DNA of 64,000 nucleotides, from assembly GCF_000003815.2 (NCBI RefSeq), contig NC_049995.1:15657163-15721162 (forward strand), given 5' to 3'. The position numbers and the translations under genes are program-made. This document shows, one piece after another, positions 22,573-32,345 of the stretch (its first letter is position 1; every line of letters begins with the position of its first letter). The stretch comes from Branchiostoma floridae (lineage: Eukaryota > Chordata > Leptocardii > Amphioxiformes > Branchiostomatidae). Below the pieces are notes generated by a model. It had not been told where the DNA came from and made no database searches. It saw only the letters and a program-made list of their open reading frames with translations.

Positions 22573-23416
22573 GTTTTTCTTGAAAACGCCGGTGGCAAAA
22601 ACAAATCTTTATTGTGGTTTTGGATAACGCAAAAGTAAAACAATTTCCCTCCCTCTATGATGCAATAGATGCGATGAAATTTCGGAAGGACAGTGTGTTG
22701 GGGTAAGTCTGATTTTTAGTTCTTTCAATTGAAATAAGAATCAAAAGATAAAATATCAGAAAAAGATTCGGAGGTTGGAGTCTAACATAGCGTTAGTAGT
22801 ATTTCTTTGCGGCATATCAACTGTTACAAGTTCATTTTAATTCATAACTTAATAGTAATTATGATTTTAAAGGATCATTTACAAGTGTGTATTCCATGTT
22901 TATCTTCTTAGAATTGATATGCGAATTAGTGGCTTGTTTGGCAAGATAATAAAAGTGACGTGAACCAAGTTATCGCTCGTTTTACCGGTGCGGTGGGCAC
23001 ACACGCCCCCAGTACCAAAACAAACCGGTACGAAAACACCGGCTTTTGCAAGACTACGGAAGGCACGTTTCTTCCTCCCCCCGTACCTCCTTGGATCATT
23101 TTCTTATCTTTTCAAGACACAATTGTCCGGATACACGATTTCTGACGGGAGTTGAAGAGCTGACTGTCCGCTGCGAAGGAATTTGAGGTGAATTTTGTGC
23201 CGTTTTGTGCCAACTTTGACCGGAGTATTGTAGCAAAATAATTTTCGAGACGAAAACATGCCGGTGCCCGTCTGTGATTGACCGGTATCTCCTTGGACAA
23301 CATCTTGTGGCAAGAATTGTCAAATTTCTTGACAGATTCTCCGCAAATTTCCACGTTTTTGAGCCACATTTCTTGACAAGACATTGTGGAGTTCAACACA
23401 ACCTCGTCACCCAAGC

Positions 23417-23964
23417 ATGCTTGTCGGCAAGCGGCTCGCGAAGAGGTCCATCATCGGGAGCAGAGTGTGCGTGCCCGGCAAGGATGGCTACCTTCACCCG
23501 GGGGTGATTCGAGCTACCAAGTCGGGCTCCCCACCCCCTGAAGCAGCCACCACCACCCCTGGGGAAGCCATCGCCTACTCTGTCGCCCTAGACACGGGAG
23601 AAGTCGTCGAGTTAACCGAAGAGAAGCTGATAGGGTGCGGGTTCCGCGGCATGTGCGGGCTAAAGCTTGAACCGGGACAGCGGGTGTTCCTCACCCACCA
23701 CGGGCGGGAGGTATCCGGCTCTGTCACCGAGCATAAGCCCGAGAATCTCACGGTGATGGTGCAGCTATGTGACCGGGACCAGGCCACCGGCAAGCCGGTA
23801 GTTGTCCAGCGGAGGCTCGAGGATTTGCGGTTGCTGGAGAGTCGAAAGTCGGCCCGCCTCGTGGACCACCAGGACCGGGACTTCGCCAAACTGGCCGACC
23901 CTGCGCCGCAAGACTCTCGCAAGCGGGGAGTCTCACATAGCATCGATGTCCCCAAGAAAGACAG
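23417..23964 (+). CDS. ZNF395-like: ZNF395/ZNF704/SLC2A4RG-family protein, exon 1
   Basis: This exon begins a nuclear DNA-binding protein of the HDBP / GLUT4 enhancer factor family. In vertebrates these are C2H2 transcription factors that bind GCCGGCG-type promoter elements. The N-terminus GKRLAKRSIIGSRV matches the family's conserved start. It is followed by a beta-rich module (GQRVFLTHHGREVSGSV ... VVVQRRLEDLRLLE) like the family's N-terminal domain, and it ends with the conserved SIDVPKK. I chose the ATG at 23417 because family similarity starts there; an in-frame ATG at 23384 would add 11 residues. The exon ends at GACAG|GTATTT in phase 2 and joins 45376 exactly. The high GC content and CG count suggest a promoter-proximal exon. 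Confidence 0.9.
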
Positions 23965-24339
23965 GTATTTGAAAATCTCAACCCTTTTAAAACGTATTTT
24001 GAAGACTTTTCCCAGATTTAAAGCACGTATTTTTAGTCGTAAATCAAGTCCGCTTCTTCGTAAACAACTCGAGTTACAAAGCGTGAAAAAAGCCGGTTGC
24101 CCAACGCCGGCACCCATGCCGCATGGGGCCCACATGTGTCCCGCCAAAAAGTCCGGATATCTTCTATATATTTCAATAAAAACAACGCTACCAGCTGATA
24201 TAATATTTGTCATACTACTGGAATATTTCTAATGTTATATTTGGTGCAATATTTGGTAACATTTTGCCGGTAGCCGGTTGGATTTGGAAAACGCCCCCGA
24301 CCTAAAAACCGGCTCCGGCCGACAAAAACACGCTTCTAG

Positions 24340-25650
24340 TGTTACAATGCGTGCCTTCCGGCCGTCTTTGTTCTTATTTGTCAGCACGTTTTATCTATTT
24401 CTTCTCACTTCCAAGCCTCAAAAACTCATCCTAAACTAGAATTATACCTTACTTTGTAATGTAGAATCTTTTAAAAACAACATTTTTGTTCTTTTCAATG
24501 TTTGCGGTGTATTGTGGAGTATTTTTCTTCCCCGAGACACAGAAAAAGTCCCTGACTCAAAATTATGGAAGTCCCCTTCCTCTGTGCGCAATTGTTTATC
24601 TATCGTTATGCCCAAAGGGACTTTTGAAAGTGTGCCGTCGAGCTGTTGTAACAAAGAAAATTTGGCCACAGCCCAAGCTCCTTTTAAAGATTTTTAAATG
24701 AAAAATTAGGGTTGTAATTCTCCATTCCAAAATCTTAAAAATCATGGCCAAAATCATTGTCTTAATTTCGCTTCTTTTCTCGTGAACATTCGAGAAGGTC
24801 TCGCTTTAAAAGTAATCCAAAACCATTGGTGTATCATATATAGCCTGGCAGTAGCGAAATATTTGAACTCCGTTGACTTCTGCCAACAAAGAACGGATTA
24901 TACTAAACGCAAGCCGGTATCAGTTCTTTCCTGTTTTAATCTATCAATTCCTGCGGTTTCAAGACATTTTTATCCGGCGCGTTTCCTTTCAGTCGGTTGC
25001 TCTTTTTACGAGGGTGACTTTGGGACCGCAAAGTGTATGTCTGCGGTTTTCTGGGCGTTCCAAAGTCCCCCAAAACCCCCGCAAAGTGCCAAGGAAAGGC
25101 GGGTTTGAGCCCTGAAGTTGTTGTTTTCGCCGGCCGGCTCCTGTGTTGACATAGCGCGTGATGGATATTGATATGCAAATGAGGGTCGCGGCAGGTCAAA
25201 CTTGTTTTCGTCCTAGCCGGCTCTCTAACCAGGACCCCATAGGTGGTAATTACTCCACATGATGATCAATAAATTAAGTCAGAAATAATTTATTTTCAAA
25301 CAATCGATATTTCTGAATACTTTATTTATATTTGTTGATATAAAGAATTCAAATCATCTTGTCGTCTTGTAGAATAGCACTCAGAATTTGAGTACCAGTA
25401 GGTGAATAAGTTTGAGAGTATGGGGTCTTGCTTCCTTTTGAAGTCCCTACTAATACACTATGCAATGCAATGCAGAGGTTGCAAGAGGTTGTAATGCATC
25501 ATTTCGGGTTCAAATTCGTGGCTCAAAATAAAGTCTATGGCACTGTCTGATTATGTAAGGTCAGAAGTGAACCCCAAAGTTTCGAAAAATGGCCTAGTCG
25601 TATTTTGCAGGGATTTTTCCGTAAAATAGCAAATTGTGGATGAGCTCTGC
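24340..25650. other. Intronic interval without recognised features
   Basis: About 1.3 kb between exon 1 and the left end of the pogo element. No coding exon, RNA gene or terminal repeat is visible. Confidence 0.4.
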
Positions 25651-25652
25651 TA

Positions 25653-25696
25653 ACGGGGGGGGTCCAAAGTCCGGTAAGGTCCAATGTCCGGTAACG
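25653..25696. repeat. Left terminal inverted repeat plus subterminal copy
   Basis: The terminal GGTCCAAAGTCCGGTAA (25661-25677) is followed directly by GGTCCAATGTCCGGTAA (25678-25694), a direct repeat with one mismatch. Confidence 0.88.
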
Positions 25697-26200
25697 TTTT
25701 AAAAATCATTGTTGCGGAGACATGCATGGGTAGCTGCGCATGATAAGTACAACTAGTTATGGACTAAACCTTGTTGTAAATAACTGCAAAGCGGAAGTAT
25801 GTGTTGAAGTTCGTAAGTCCCAGTAGATAAAGATCGAAAAAATTGCACAAGTTTCACGCCTTCCGTACAGGCTGACGAGGGAACTTGCTGAGAACATGGT
25901 CTTCGAAACTGTTGAATTATACTTCGTACAATGCATCATGTGATAATATGTCACCACATACATGAAGGTTATTTATTAAACTTTCCATTGAAAACACAGA
26001 CGAGTCTTGTCTTTGTCTTTACCTTGGATAATCGGAGCTAAAATGATGACCATTGTTTCCACTCCATCGCTGCATCCGCCATTTTGACTAATCACGTGAT
26101 TCTCGTCATGTGATCATTCGAACGTAACACAAGACGACTCGCAGCTGTTCAACAACTCACAACACAGCTTCAAGTTACGTGCAGTTTTGCGCTTTTCCGC

Positions 26201-26576
26201 ATGTCGTCGCGGTAAGTTGACATCTCTGGATTATTCCTTGGACGTTTCCGTTTGTATAAGTTATATTTTGACAACGAAACATGTGATACGGGAACGAAAA
26301 CATAAAAATTCTCACTATACATGACTTCTCGTTCGATTGAATGCCCATATTTAATTCGAACTCCACAAGGTTAAAGAATTAATCGCGTATTATTATCGTA
26401 ATTTGTTGAGTACAAGTTGAAATACTTAAGTCGTGTTGGCCATGAGCAAACAAGTAAACAAACAAGTAAACAAACAAACAAACAAAGAGGTGCATTTTCT
26501 TTTTAATATCTGATTGATGGTGTATTATTTGGGAAGGGAAATCTCAGTTCATAAACGACATTTGTCTCATTGTCAG
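26201..26576 (+). other. Possible 5' leader intron of the transposase gene
   Basis: The sequence CGCG|GTAAGTTGA at 26212 is a strong donor and CTCATTGTCAG at 26566-26576 a fair acceptor directly before the ATG at 26577. Splicing would place the transposase ATG at the very start of exon 2. An ATG at 26201 just before the donor would be out of frame with the transposase after splicing, so it would be a short upstream frame. Transcript data are needed to settle this. Confidence 0.4.
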
Positions 26577-28532
26577 ATGGCGTCAAGGAGGAAAAAATAT
26601 AACCAGGAAGACATGGATAGAGCTCTACAAGCATTGGAAGAGACAGACGAAAACACACTCAATAATACAGCAAAGGAATATGGTATTCCTCAATCAACAC
26701 TGCATGACAGAGTAACGGGCAAATCGAAAGAAAGGATGGGCAGACCCTCCATCCTCTCACCAGAGGAGGAGGGGGCCCTCGTGGTCTATGCCAAGTATCT
26801 GGCAGAGAAGGGGTTTCCCCCTACAGTCAGGGTGATCAAAGCCCTTGCTTTTGAAGTGGAGAAGAAACGTGCCAAAGGAAGGGGTGAAGAACCTCGCTTC
26901 AAGGACTCCGGCCCCGGGAAGAGATGGTGGAAGGGATTTAAAGGCCGCCATCCCGACCTCAGCTTAAGGTCACCAGATCAACTCGACAAGGAAAGAGCGG
27001 CCTTTTCCACAGCCGGCGTAGTCTTTGAACACTTCGAACGACTGGAGCAAATTCTGACGGATGCAAAAGCCAAGGACAAAAGACCGCATGTTATCTACAA
27101 TGCAGACGAAACTGGCATGGATTTGTCTGCTAAAGTGTCCAAGGTCGTTGTTCCCAAGGGCTGGAAGAGATCTCCGTCACGACGAGTCGGTGGCCGTGAC
27201 CATGTGTCGGCACTTGTGTGCATCTCAGCGGCAGGGCAGACAGTGCCACCCATGATCATATATAATAAAGCGTTTCCGGGGGGGAAATACACTGAGGGCG
27301 GACCTGCTAACGCATTGTACGCTTACTCCGACTCAGGTTTCATTGATGATGAGCTGTTCGAGAGATGGTTCAAGCTATCTTTTCTCAAGCACTGCACAAG
27401 CGACAGGCCGGTAATCCTTATCCTGGATCAGCACTACAGTCACATCACGCTTAGAGTGCTAGAGGATGCAATTCAAAACGACGTTATAATCTTAGGTCTC
27501 CCCCCTCACACGACCCACTTCCTCCAGCCCCTTGATGTGAGTGTGTTCGCGCCACTCAAGAAGAAGTGGGCAATGACCCTGGAAGTGATGCAGGCAGCGA
27601 ACACCTCGTTTCATGTTACAAAACGGAACTTTGCTAACATATTTAGTTCAGTTTATGACAACGCCATCAATCCTGCCATCATCAAGACATCGTTTGCAAA
27701 AACGGGAATTTATCCATTTAATGACGAGGCCGTCGATGACAAATGGATCCGAATGTCTGCAGCGGAGTTGGGGGAGTCAACTTCCACCACGGCGACTCCA
27801 ACTGCCGCGTCATCCACCACGGCAACTCCAACTGCCACGGCCACGTCGTCCACCACGGAAACTCCAACTGCCACGGCCACGTCGTCCACCACGGAAACTC
27901 CAACTGCCACGGCCACGTCGTCCACCACGGAAACTCCAACTGCCACGGCCACGTCGTCCACCACGGAAACTCCAACTGCCACGTCGTCTACCACGGCGAC
28001 TCCTTCCGCGATGACTCCAACTGCCGCTTCTTCTTCTCAACAGGACAGAACACCTGCCAGTGCTTCCAATACTGCTTGCCCAACATGTAATGCGGCATGT
28101 ACAGTTTGTAACCCGCTGCAAAGTCCGTTGATTCAAACTCTCATCCCACCGGAACTGCATGATATCCTCATCCCAATACCACCAGCAAAAAAGTCATCAC
28201 GCTGCAATCTCAACAGACGACTGACTGGTAGAGTGTTAACGCACTCTGAAGTAATGGAAGAGATGCGGTTGAAAGAGAAAGAAAAGAAAGAAAAGGAAGA
28301 AAAGAAAGAACGAAGGAAAGAAGAGATGAAGAAGAAACGCGAGGAGAAGGAGCAGAAAGAGTTGGAAAAGAGGCTGCAGAAAGAAAAGAAACAAGCCGAG
28401 AGTGTAAAGAAGTTGGCAGAAAAGGAAGAGAGAAAACGAAAGAGACAGGAGCTTGCGGAGGCAAGGAAGAAACAACGCATAGAAGGGAAAGAAAACCAGC
28501 GGCCTACTATGCTATGTACTAGGCCACGAGAC
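26577..28532 (+). CDS. Pogo/Tigger-type DDE transposase, main exon
   Basis: This 652-codon exon encodes a cut-and-paste transposase. Residues 1-48 form a Psq-type helix-turn-helix (KYNQEDMDRALQALEE ... YGIPQSTLHDRV). Residues about 55-130 resemble the CENP-B/Tc5 DNA-binding domain (RPSILSPEEEGALVVYAKYL ... RWWKGFKGRHPDLSL). The DDE_1 catalytic core follows, with Asp177 (YNADETG), Asp284 (ILDQHYSH) and Asp320 (LQPLDVS), a DD35D spacing. Then come a Thr/Ser/Pro-rich tandem repeat, a CxxCxxxCxxC motif (about 501-511) and a long K/E-rich coiled-coil or basic tail (about 560-645). I chose the ATG at 26577 because conserved sequence starts there; an in-frame ATG lies at 26514. The exon ends at CGAGAC|GTAAGAG in phase 0. 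The frame is unbroken, so it is recently active or under selection. Confidence 0.9.
27780..28010 (+). repeat. 36 bp coding minisatellite in the transposase
   Basis: The core is a 36-base unit encoding TATATSSTTETP, repeated about four times with near identity and flanked by shorter STTATPTA-like units. It forms a Thr/Ser/Pro linker between the catalytic core and the C-terminal region. Such in-frame repeats are prone to length variation. Confidence 0.92.
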
Positions 28533-28884
28533 GTAAGAGTACGTATCAGGCACATGTTTTTTTCCATATTCAATATCTAATCTTTCAAAATGTTTTTCCC
28601 AGTTCGATAATGTTTATCATATTCGGACAATCCGACTCAATTGATGGAGGTATTCTGGTTCATTTGCTATATACATTTGCTATATTCAGAATTTTGGATT
28701 GTAATAAGAGTGTAGCGAATACAGACACAATAGAATACGTGGTCTTGTGAGCATAACTACATATATCTATAGTTCTCTTTACTATGATCTTAGTTATGAA
28801 TGATGTCTATGTTTTAGTTATAAATGAATTTTTTTTCGTCGAATCAGTTTTACTTTCATGGTTTGTTGTTATACTCGGCCACAG
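28533..28884 (+). other. Predicted intron in the transposase gene
   Basis: The strong donor GTAAGAGTA at 28533 and the acceptor ATACTCGGCCACAG at 28871-28884 bound 352 bases, phase 0 on both sides. Without splicing the frame would read only 15 more codons (VRVRIRHMFFSIFNI) before a stop. Confidence 0.65.
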
Positions 28885-28974
28885 GAAGGTTCCAGTCGTA
28901 GCCGTCCCGTGAAGCCGCCGTCGTGGTATGCAGAATACGAAATGGGCCAGGAAGAAGATGAAGAAGCAGAGTAA
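28885..28974 (+). CDS. Predicted C-terminal exon of the transposase
   Basis: Twenty-nine codons follow the acceptor in phase 0 and end at TAA (28972-28974). They read EGSSRSRPVKPPSWYAEYEM and then an acidic tail GQEEDEEAE. The first part is basic and proline-containing, the end strongly acidic. Together with the main exon the protein would be 681 residues. A short acidic C-terminus is common in pogo-type transposases. It is predicted from splice signals only, but the coding character is clear. Confidence 0.65.
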   Translation, partial: EGSSRSRPVKPPSWYAEYEMGQEEDEEAE

Positions 28975-28979
28975 AAAAG

Positions 28980-30690
28980 ATTCTAGTGTACCCTTAAATC
29001 CACACGATTGATAGCGTTCCTCTTACGCCTATGATCGGTTTACAGAATTGAAAACTTCAATTTTTGGATTAAAGATTTTGCTGTATGTAGACCGTATTCG
29101 CTTGTTCAGTAGGACTGCAACTTCTGCAAGGTCGTCAGAATTCAGTACGGGGAGTTTTGATCTTCTGTATTAAGGTCTGTAACAGTTCCAAGTTCTTATC
29201 TCAGCTATGATAGAAATTTAAGATGAACAAGTTCACAATGTTCGTATGTGCACGGATCTATACATGGAACCGTTTCCGCCTTTCACCGTAAACGTGTAAC
29301 GTTACATCCTATCACTACCAGTGCCCTCAGTGCGGCGAAAACTGTTATTATCGTATCGTTTAGCTATCTATTTCATTACATCGAAAAATGTTTAAAATAT
29401 ACCTGTTAACAAAAGTTTGTATTAATGTTCTTCCACTACGAGCAAAATACTGAGACGTTTGGGCGTAACGGTAGGTTTCAGGCGTAAGATTCTGCAGGTC
29501 AAATAAACAGACTGTCAGATATACTGTTTCCGTAGACTCACACTAGTGCGAGTGTTCAGTGCTTTATTTCTTCGGTAAATATCATTATAGGGCTGTTTTT
29601 TCAGACGTTAGCCTAAAAAGAAAAGAAAAGACAAAAGGCAGACCACAATTGTGGCGGCGTGTGTGTCATGCTAAAACTAGTAACAAAATTTCCTAAAGCC
29701 GTCTCTTGACAGTCAGCAATATTACGTGCTAGAAGATAAAAACATCAAGTACCATAATTGCAAACTGTCGTTGTTGATCAAGAAGATCGTTACGTACCTG
29801 GGACATCCTCATCTTCAGACCTGACAAACGTGCTCACTTGACGTTTCTGTCACAGTCAAATAGTCAGTCGCAAGGATGGGAAAATGACTGGTCGGCTGGA
29901 CGATGACAATATGTACACACGAACTACTATTTATCTACCCCTTTTTTATTCATTTACTCACCTTAGTTTATCTCTTTAATTTTTGAAATGTCATATATTA
30001 TTAAGTTTTTATGCACCGTCAGGAGTTGAAACAATATGCAACATCAACGAATGAATTACTCTTACTCTAGTCCCCTTTTTAAAAAAATGTAAATGTCCCG
30101 AGCCACTTGTAAACATGCCTTGACGATACCAATCGTCTCGGTGCAGGTGTAGCACGCGGGATACAACAAACGTTTGAAAGCGATTAAAGGTTGTCAGTAA
30201 CTAAAGCTAAATGATTCTTCCTACATTGCGTACCTAAGACACATAACATTTATTTATTCCTGCAACAAACATCTGAGCCATGGCTGAGACAATAGTGGCA
30301 ACCGTACCACCCCCATCGCAGTGCTGTTTGCTCTTGGTATAGGCCGATGACCCGTGTTATCACCTTACAGTTTCCGCCGGGTCAGCAGTTTGCATGGAAT
30401 TTTACAAACTGTAGTCCACTCATCATAGTTACTCACTTTGTTATAGCTGTAGCAGGCCCGAAAGAGATCGACCCAAAGGCAAGGTTATTGGAACATAAGA
30501 ACAGATCTGCCGCAGGCCCACAGGACGATGTTTTTCATGACTTTATTTTGATCGCAGCTATCGTGAGTGTATCGGCGTAATGAAACAAATGGACCATGTA
30601 TGTAAATTTCGGAACAGTGTAGTAATGTTTTGTGTTATTTTGCGCACATGGGATAATCAAACGTAGCCAGAAATGACTTCTTAGTTACAT
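28980..30690. other. 3' non-coding part of the pogo element
   Basis: About 1.7 kb between the transposase stop and the right subterminal repeat. No second gene is visible; short frames here (for example near 30347) lack coding character. Confidence 0.5.
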
Positions 30691-30691
30691 T

Positions 30692-30951
30692 ACCGGAGTT
30701 TGGACCCCCTTTTTGTGCTGGAACGTTCCACTGGAACGCGAGCCAAAAACCTTCCGTAAGTTTTGTGTGTGGCCAAACCACAGTGCGGAACGCTACCGTT
30801 AGATGAAATATATGTCCGTACAGCTTAAGCCATAGTTATATAGCTGTTAGAAGATGTAAGTTTGTTTTTGATGGGTTCAAGGTAAAATTGACAAGGACAA
30901 AAGCCATGCGCATTCACTTAGAACAGTTACCGGACTTTGGACCTCCCCCGT
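30692..30951. repeat. Right subterminal and terminal inverted repeats
   Basis: TTACCGGAGTTTGGACC at 30692-30708 and TTACCGGACTTTGGACC at 30927-30943 are inverted copies of the left-end word, 235 bases apart. At the left end the two copies are adjacent, so the ends are asymmetric. Confidence 0.85.
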
Positions 30952-31461
30952 TACTGTAAAAGTTTTAAGCAAAGAAGTAGCTAAAGCTTTTGATGAAAGG
31001 ATTTGAAATTTTGGAAATGTTTCATGTCAGAAATTTTGAATATTTCTGGGTCCAAATTCTACTTCGGTTATTTTTTTTTGTTGAGTAAAATTTTAATCAT
31101 ATTTGATAGTACCTTGGTCGCAAAACATCATTTTATTGGCAATCAAAAGGGTGAGAGGAAATCTAACATTAAGTAATTATAATCATCGTAACATTGTCAC
31201 CCTTTGTATATGATGATATCTCATGACACAAGGTGTGATAATTCAATGTGATAAAAATCACCCCAAGTTATCAGCCAGGTATTGTGTGCTAATAGGCTTA
31301 ATGATAATAGTGGCATCTGTAAGGTGTTTTTTTTTTACGTTTTAGAATACAGTTATTGATAAGTATCCTGTCCTTGTCCAATTCTATTTGTATTGTCCCT
31401 GTTTTTGTCAGCAGACCTAGCCCTTTGTAATAGCCACAGGCTCGTTGGGCAGCCCTGGCTG

Positions 31462-31608
31462 TGTGAAACAACCAGAGGGGCAAGTAGTACAGAAAGGAAC
31501 AATATCCAGACTCCTGGGATTCGAACTAATGTCGAACCTGGGCAGCCGGATTACAAATCCAATGTGCAAACTAGAAGTACAACACTAAAAGCTCAGAGCT
31601 GTTGGCGT
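31462..31608 (-). mobile_element. tRNA-derived SINE, copy 1 (antisense)
   Basis: On the minus strand a B box GGTTCGAATCC-like word (here AGTTCGAATCC) follows a tRNA-like head and precedes CAGGAGTCTGGATATTG. A near-identical copy lies at 31785-31945 beyond an inserted MITE, and a related head is at 62603-62703. Confidence 0.65.
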
Positions 31609-31609
31609 G

Positions 31610-31782
31610 TAATCTCCAAGCAGATCCTACAATGGCATAAAATAGTACCAAACTGGCCAAGGAGTGTAGTCAGCAAAAACATGTCCATTTCCCAGGTAGC
31701 CAAACACACTCCTAAGCCGGCTTCACTCCTCTGCCAGCTTTTGATACTATCTTATGCTACCGTAGGATCTGCTTGGAGATTA
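31610..31782. mobile_element. MITE family A, complete, at a SINE junction
   Basis: The ends AATCTCCAAGCAGATCCTAC and GTAGGATCTGCTTGGAGATT are a perfect 20-base inverted repeat, flanked by T/A. 173 bp. It sits exactly between two tandem SINE copies. Confidence 0.92.
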
Positions 31783-31784
31783 AC

Positions 31785-31945
31785 AACCAGAGGGGCGAGT
31801 AGAAGTACTAGAACAGAAAGGAACAATATCCAGACTCCCGGGATTCGAACCAATGGCAAACCTGGGCAGCCGGATCACAAATCCAATGTGCAAACTAGAA
31901 GTACAACACCAAAAGCTCAGAGCTGTTGGCGTGGTCAGCTTGGCA
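31785..31945 (-). mobile_element. tRNA-derived SINE, copy 2 (antisense)
   Basis: The minus strand carries a B-box GGTTCGAATCC and the same body words as copy 1 (CACATTGGATTTGTGATCCG, CTGCCCAGGTT). Identity with copy 1 is about 90 percent. Confidence 0.7.
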
Positions 31946-32249
31946 GTGCTTGAACCCCACATTACATACATGCGTGTTGAAACTTGAACAGCCAAGCCAA
32001 TAAATAAATAGATAAATCTTTAAGGTGGGGGGTTTTACAGCCAAAGGTGTTAACGACTAAGTGCTAAGCCCCTATAGATACTGATCTTGTTTGTCCCAGG
32101 GTTAGTATTTAGTATCCCATTCCACAAGTCTAGCCAAACAGTAAAGGATGACCTTGGATGAAAATCTGGCACTTGTCCAGCCCAAATACTGTACTCAAGA
32201 TGAGGGCTCAGATAAAATCTGGTTTAAATACTGACAGGTAGCCTGATTA

Positions 32250-32345
32250 AATCTGGCTTATAGCAGCCCACAAAACATCCACCAACTCTGCGGGGAGGGG
32301 CCAGTTGCAGCCCTGAACTGCAGAGTTTGTGTCACACAGACTAGT
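32250..32345. repeat. Dispersed repeat (CTGATTAAATC ... GGGGCCAGTT family), copy 2
   Basis: Shares CTGATTAAATC, CTTATAGCAGCCC, GGGGCCAGTTGCAGCCCTG and CAGACTAG with 11562-11672. Confidence 0.6.

Larger units (their letters stand above)
25653..30951 (+). mobile_element. Complete pogo/Tigger-group DNA transposon
   Basis: The left end ACGGGGGGGGTCCAAAG continues as TCCGGTAA. It is mirrored by the right end TTACCGGACTTTGGACC followed by TCCCCCGT, giving terminal inverted repeats of about 25 bases. Both ends are flanked by TA (25651-25652 and 30952-30953), the target duplication expected for pogo/Tc1-mariner elements. The 17-base word GGTCCAAAGTCCGGTAA is repeated just inside the left end (GGTCCAATGTCCGGTAA). 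It recurs inverted at 30692-30708 and 30927-30943, so each end has two candidate transposase sites. The 5.3 kb element encodes an intact transposase. It is nested in intron 1 of the ZNF395-like gene. Confidence 0.88.

Noticed and set aside
23575..24213. 212-codon minus-strand frame opposite exon 1 of the ZNF395-like gene
   Set aside because: Antisense of a GC-rich coding exon; the plus strand has family similarity and matching splice phases.
27710..28573. Several frames of 80-146 codons on both strands over the transposase
   Set aside because: Shadows of the 36 bp minisatellite and of the K/E-rich tail of the real frame.
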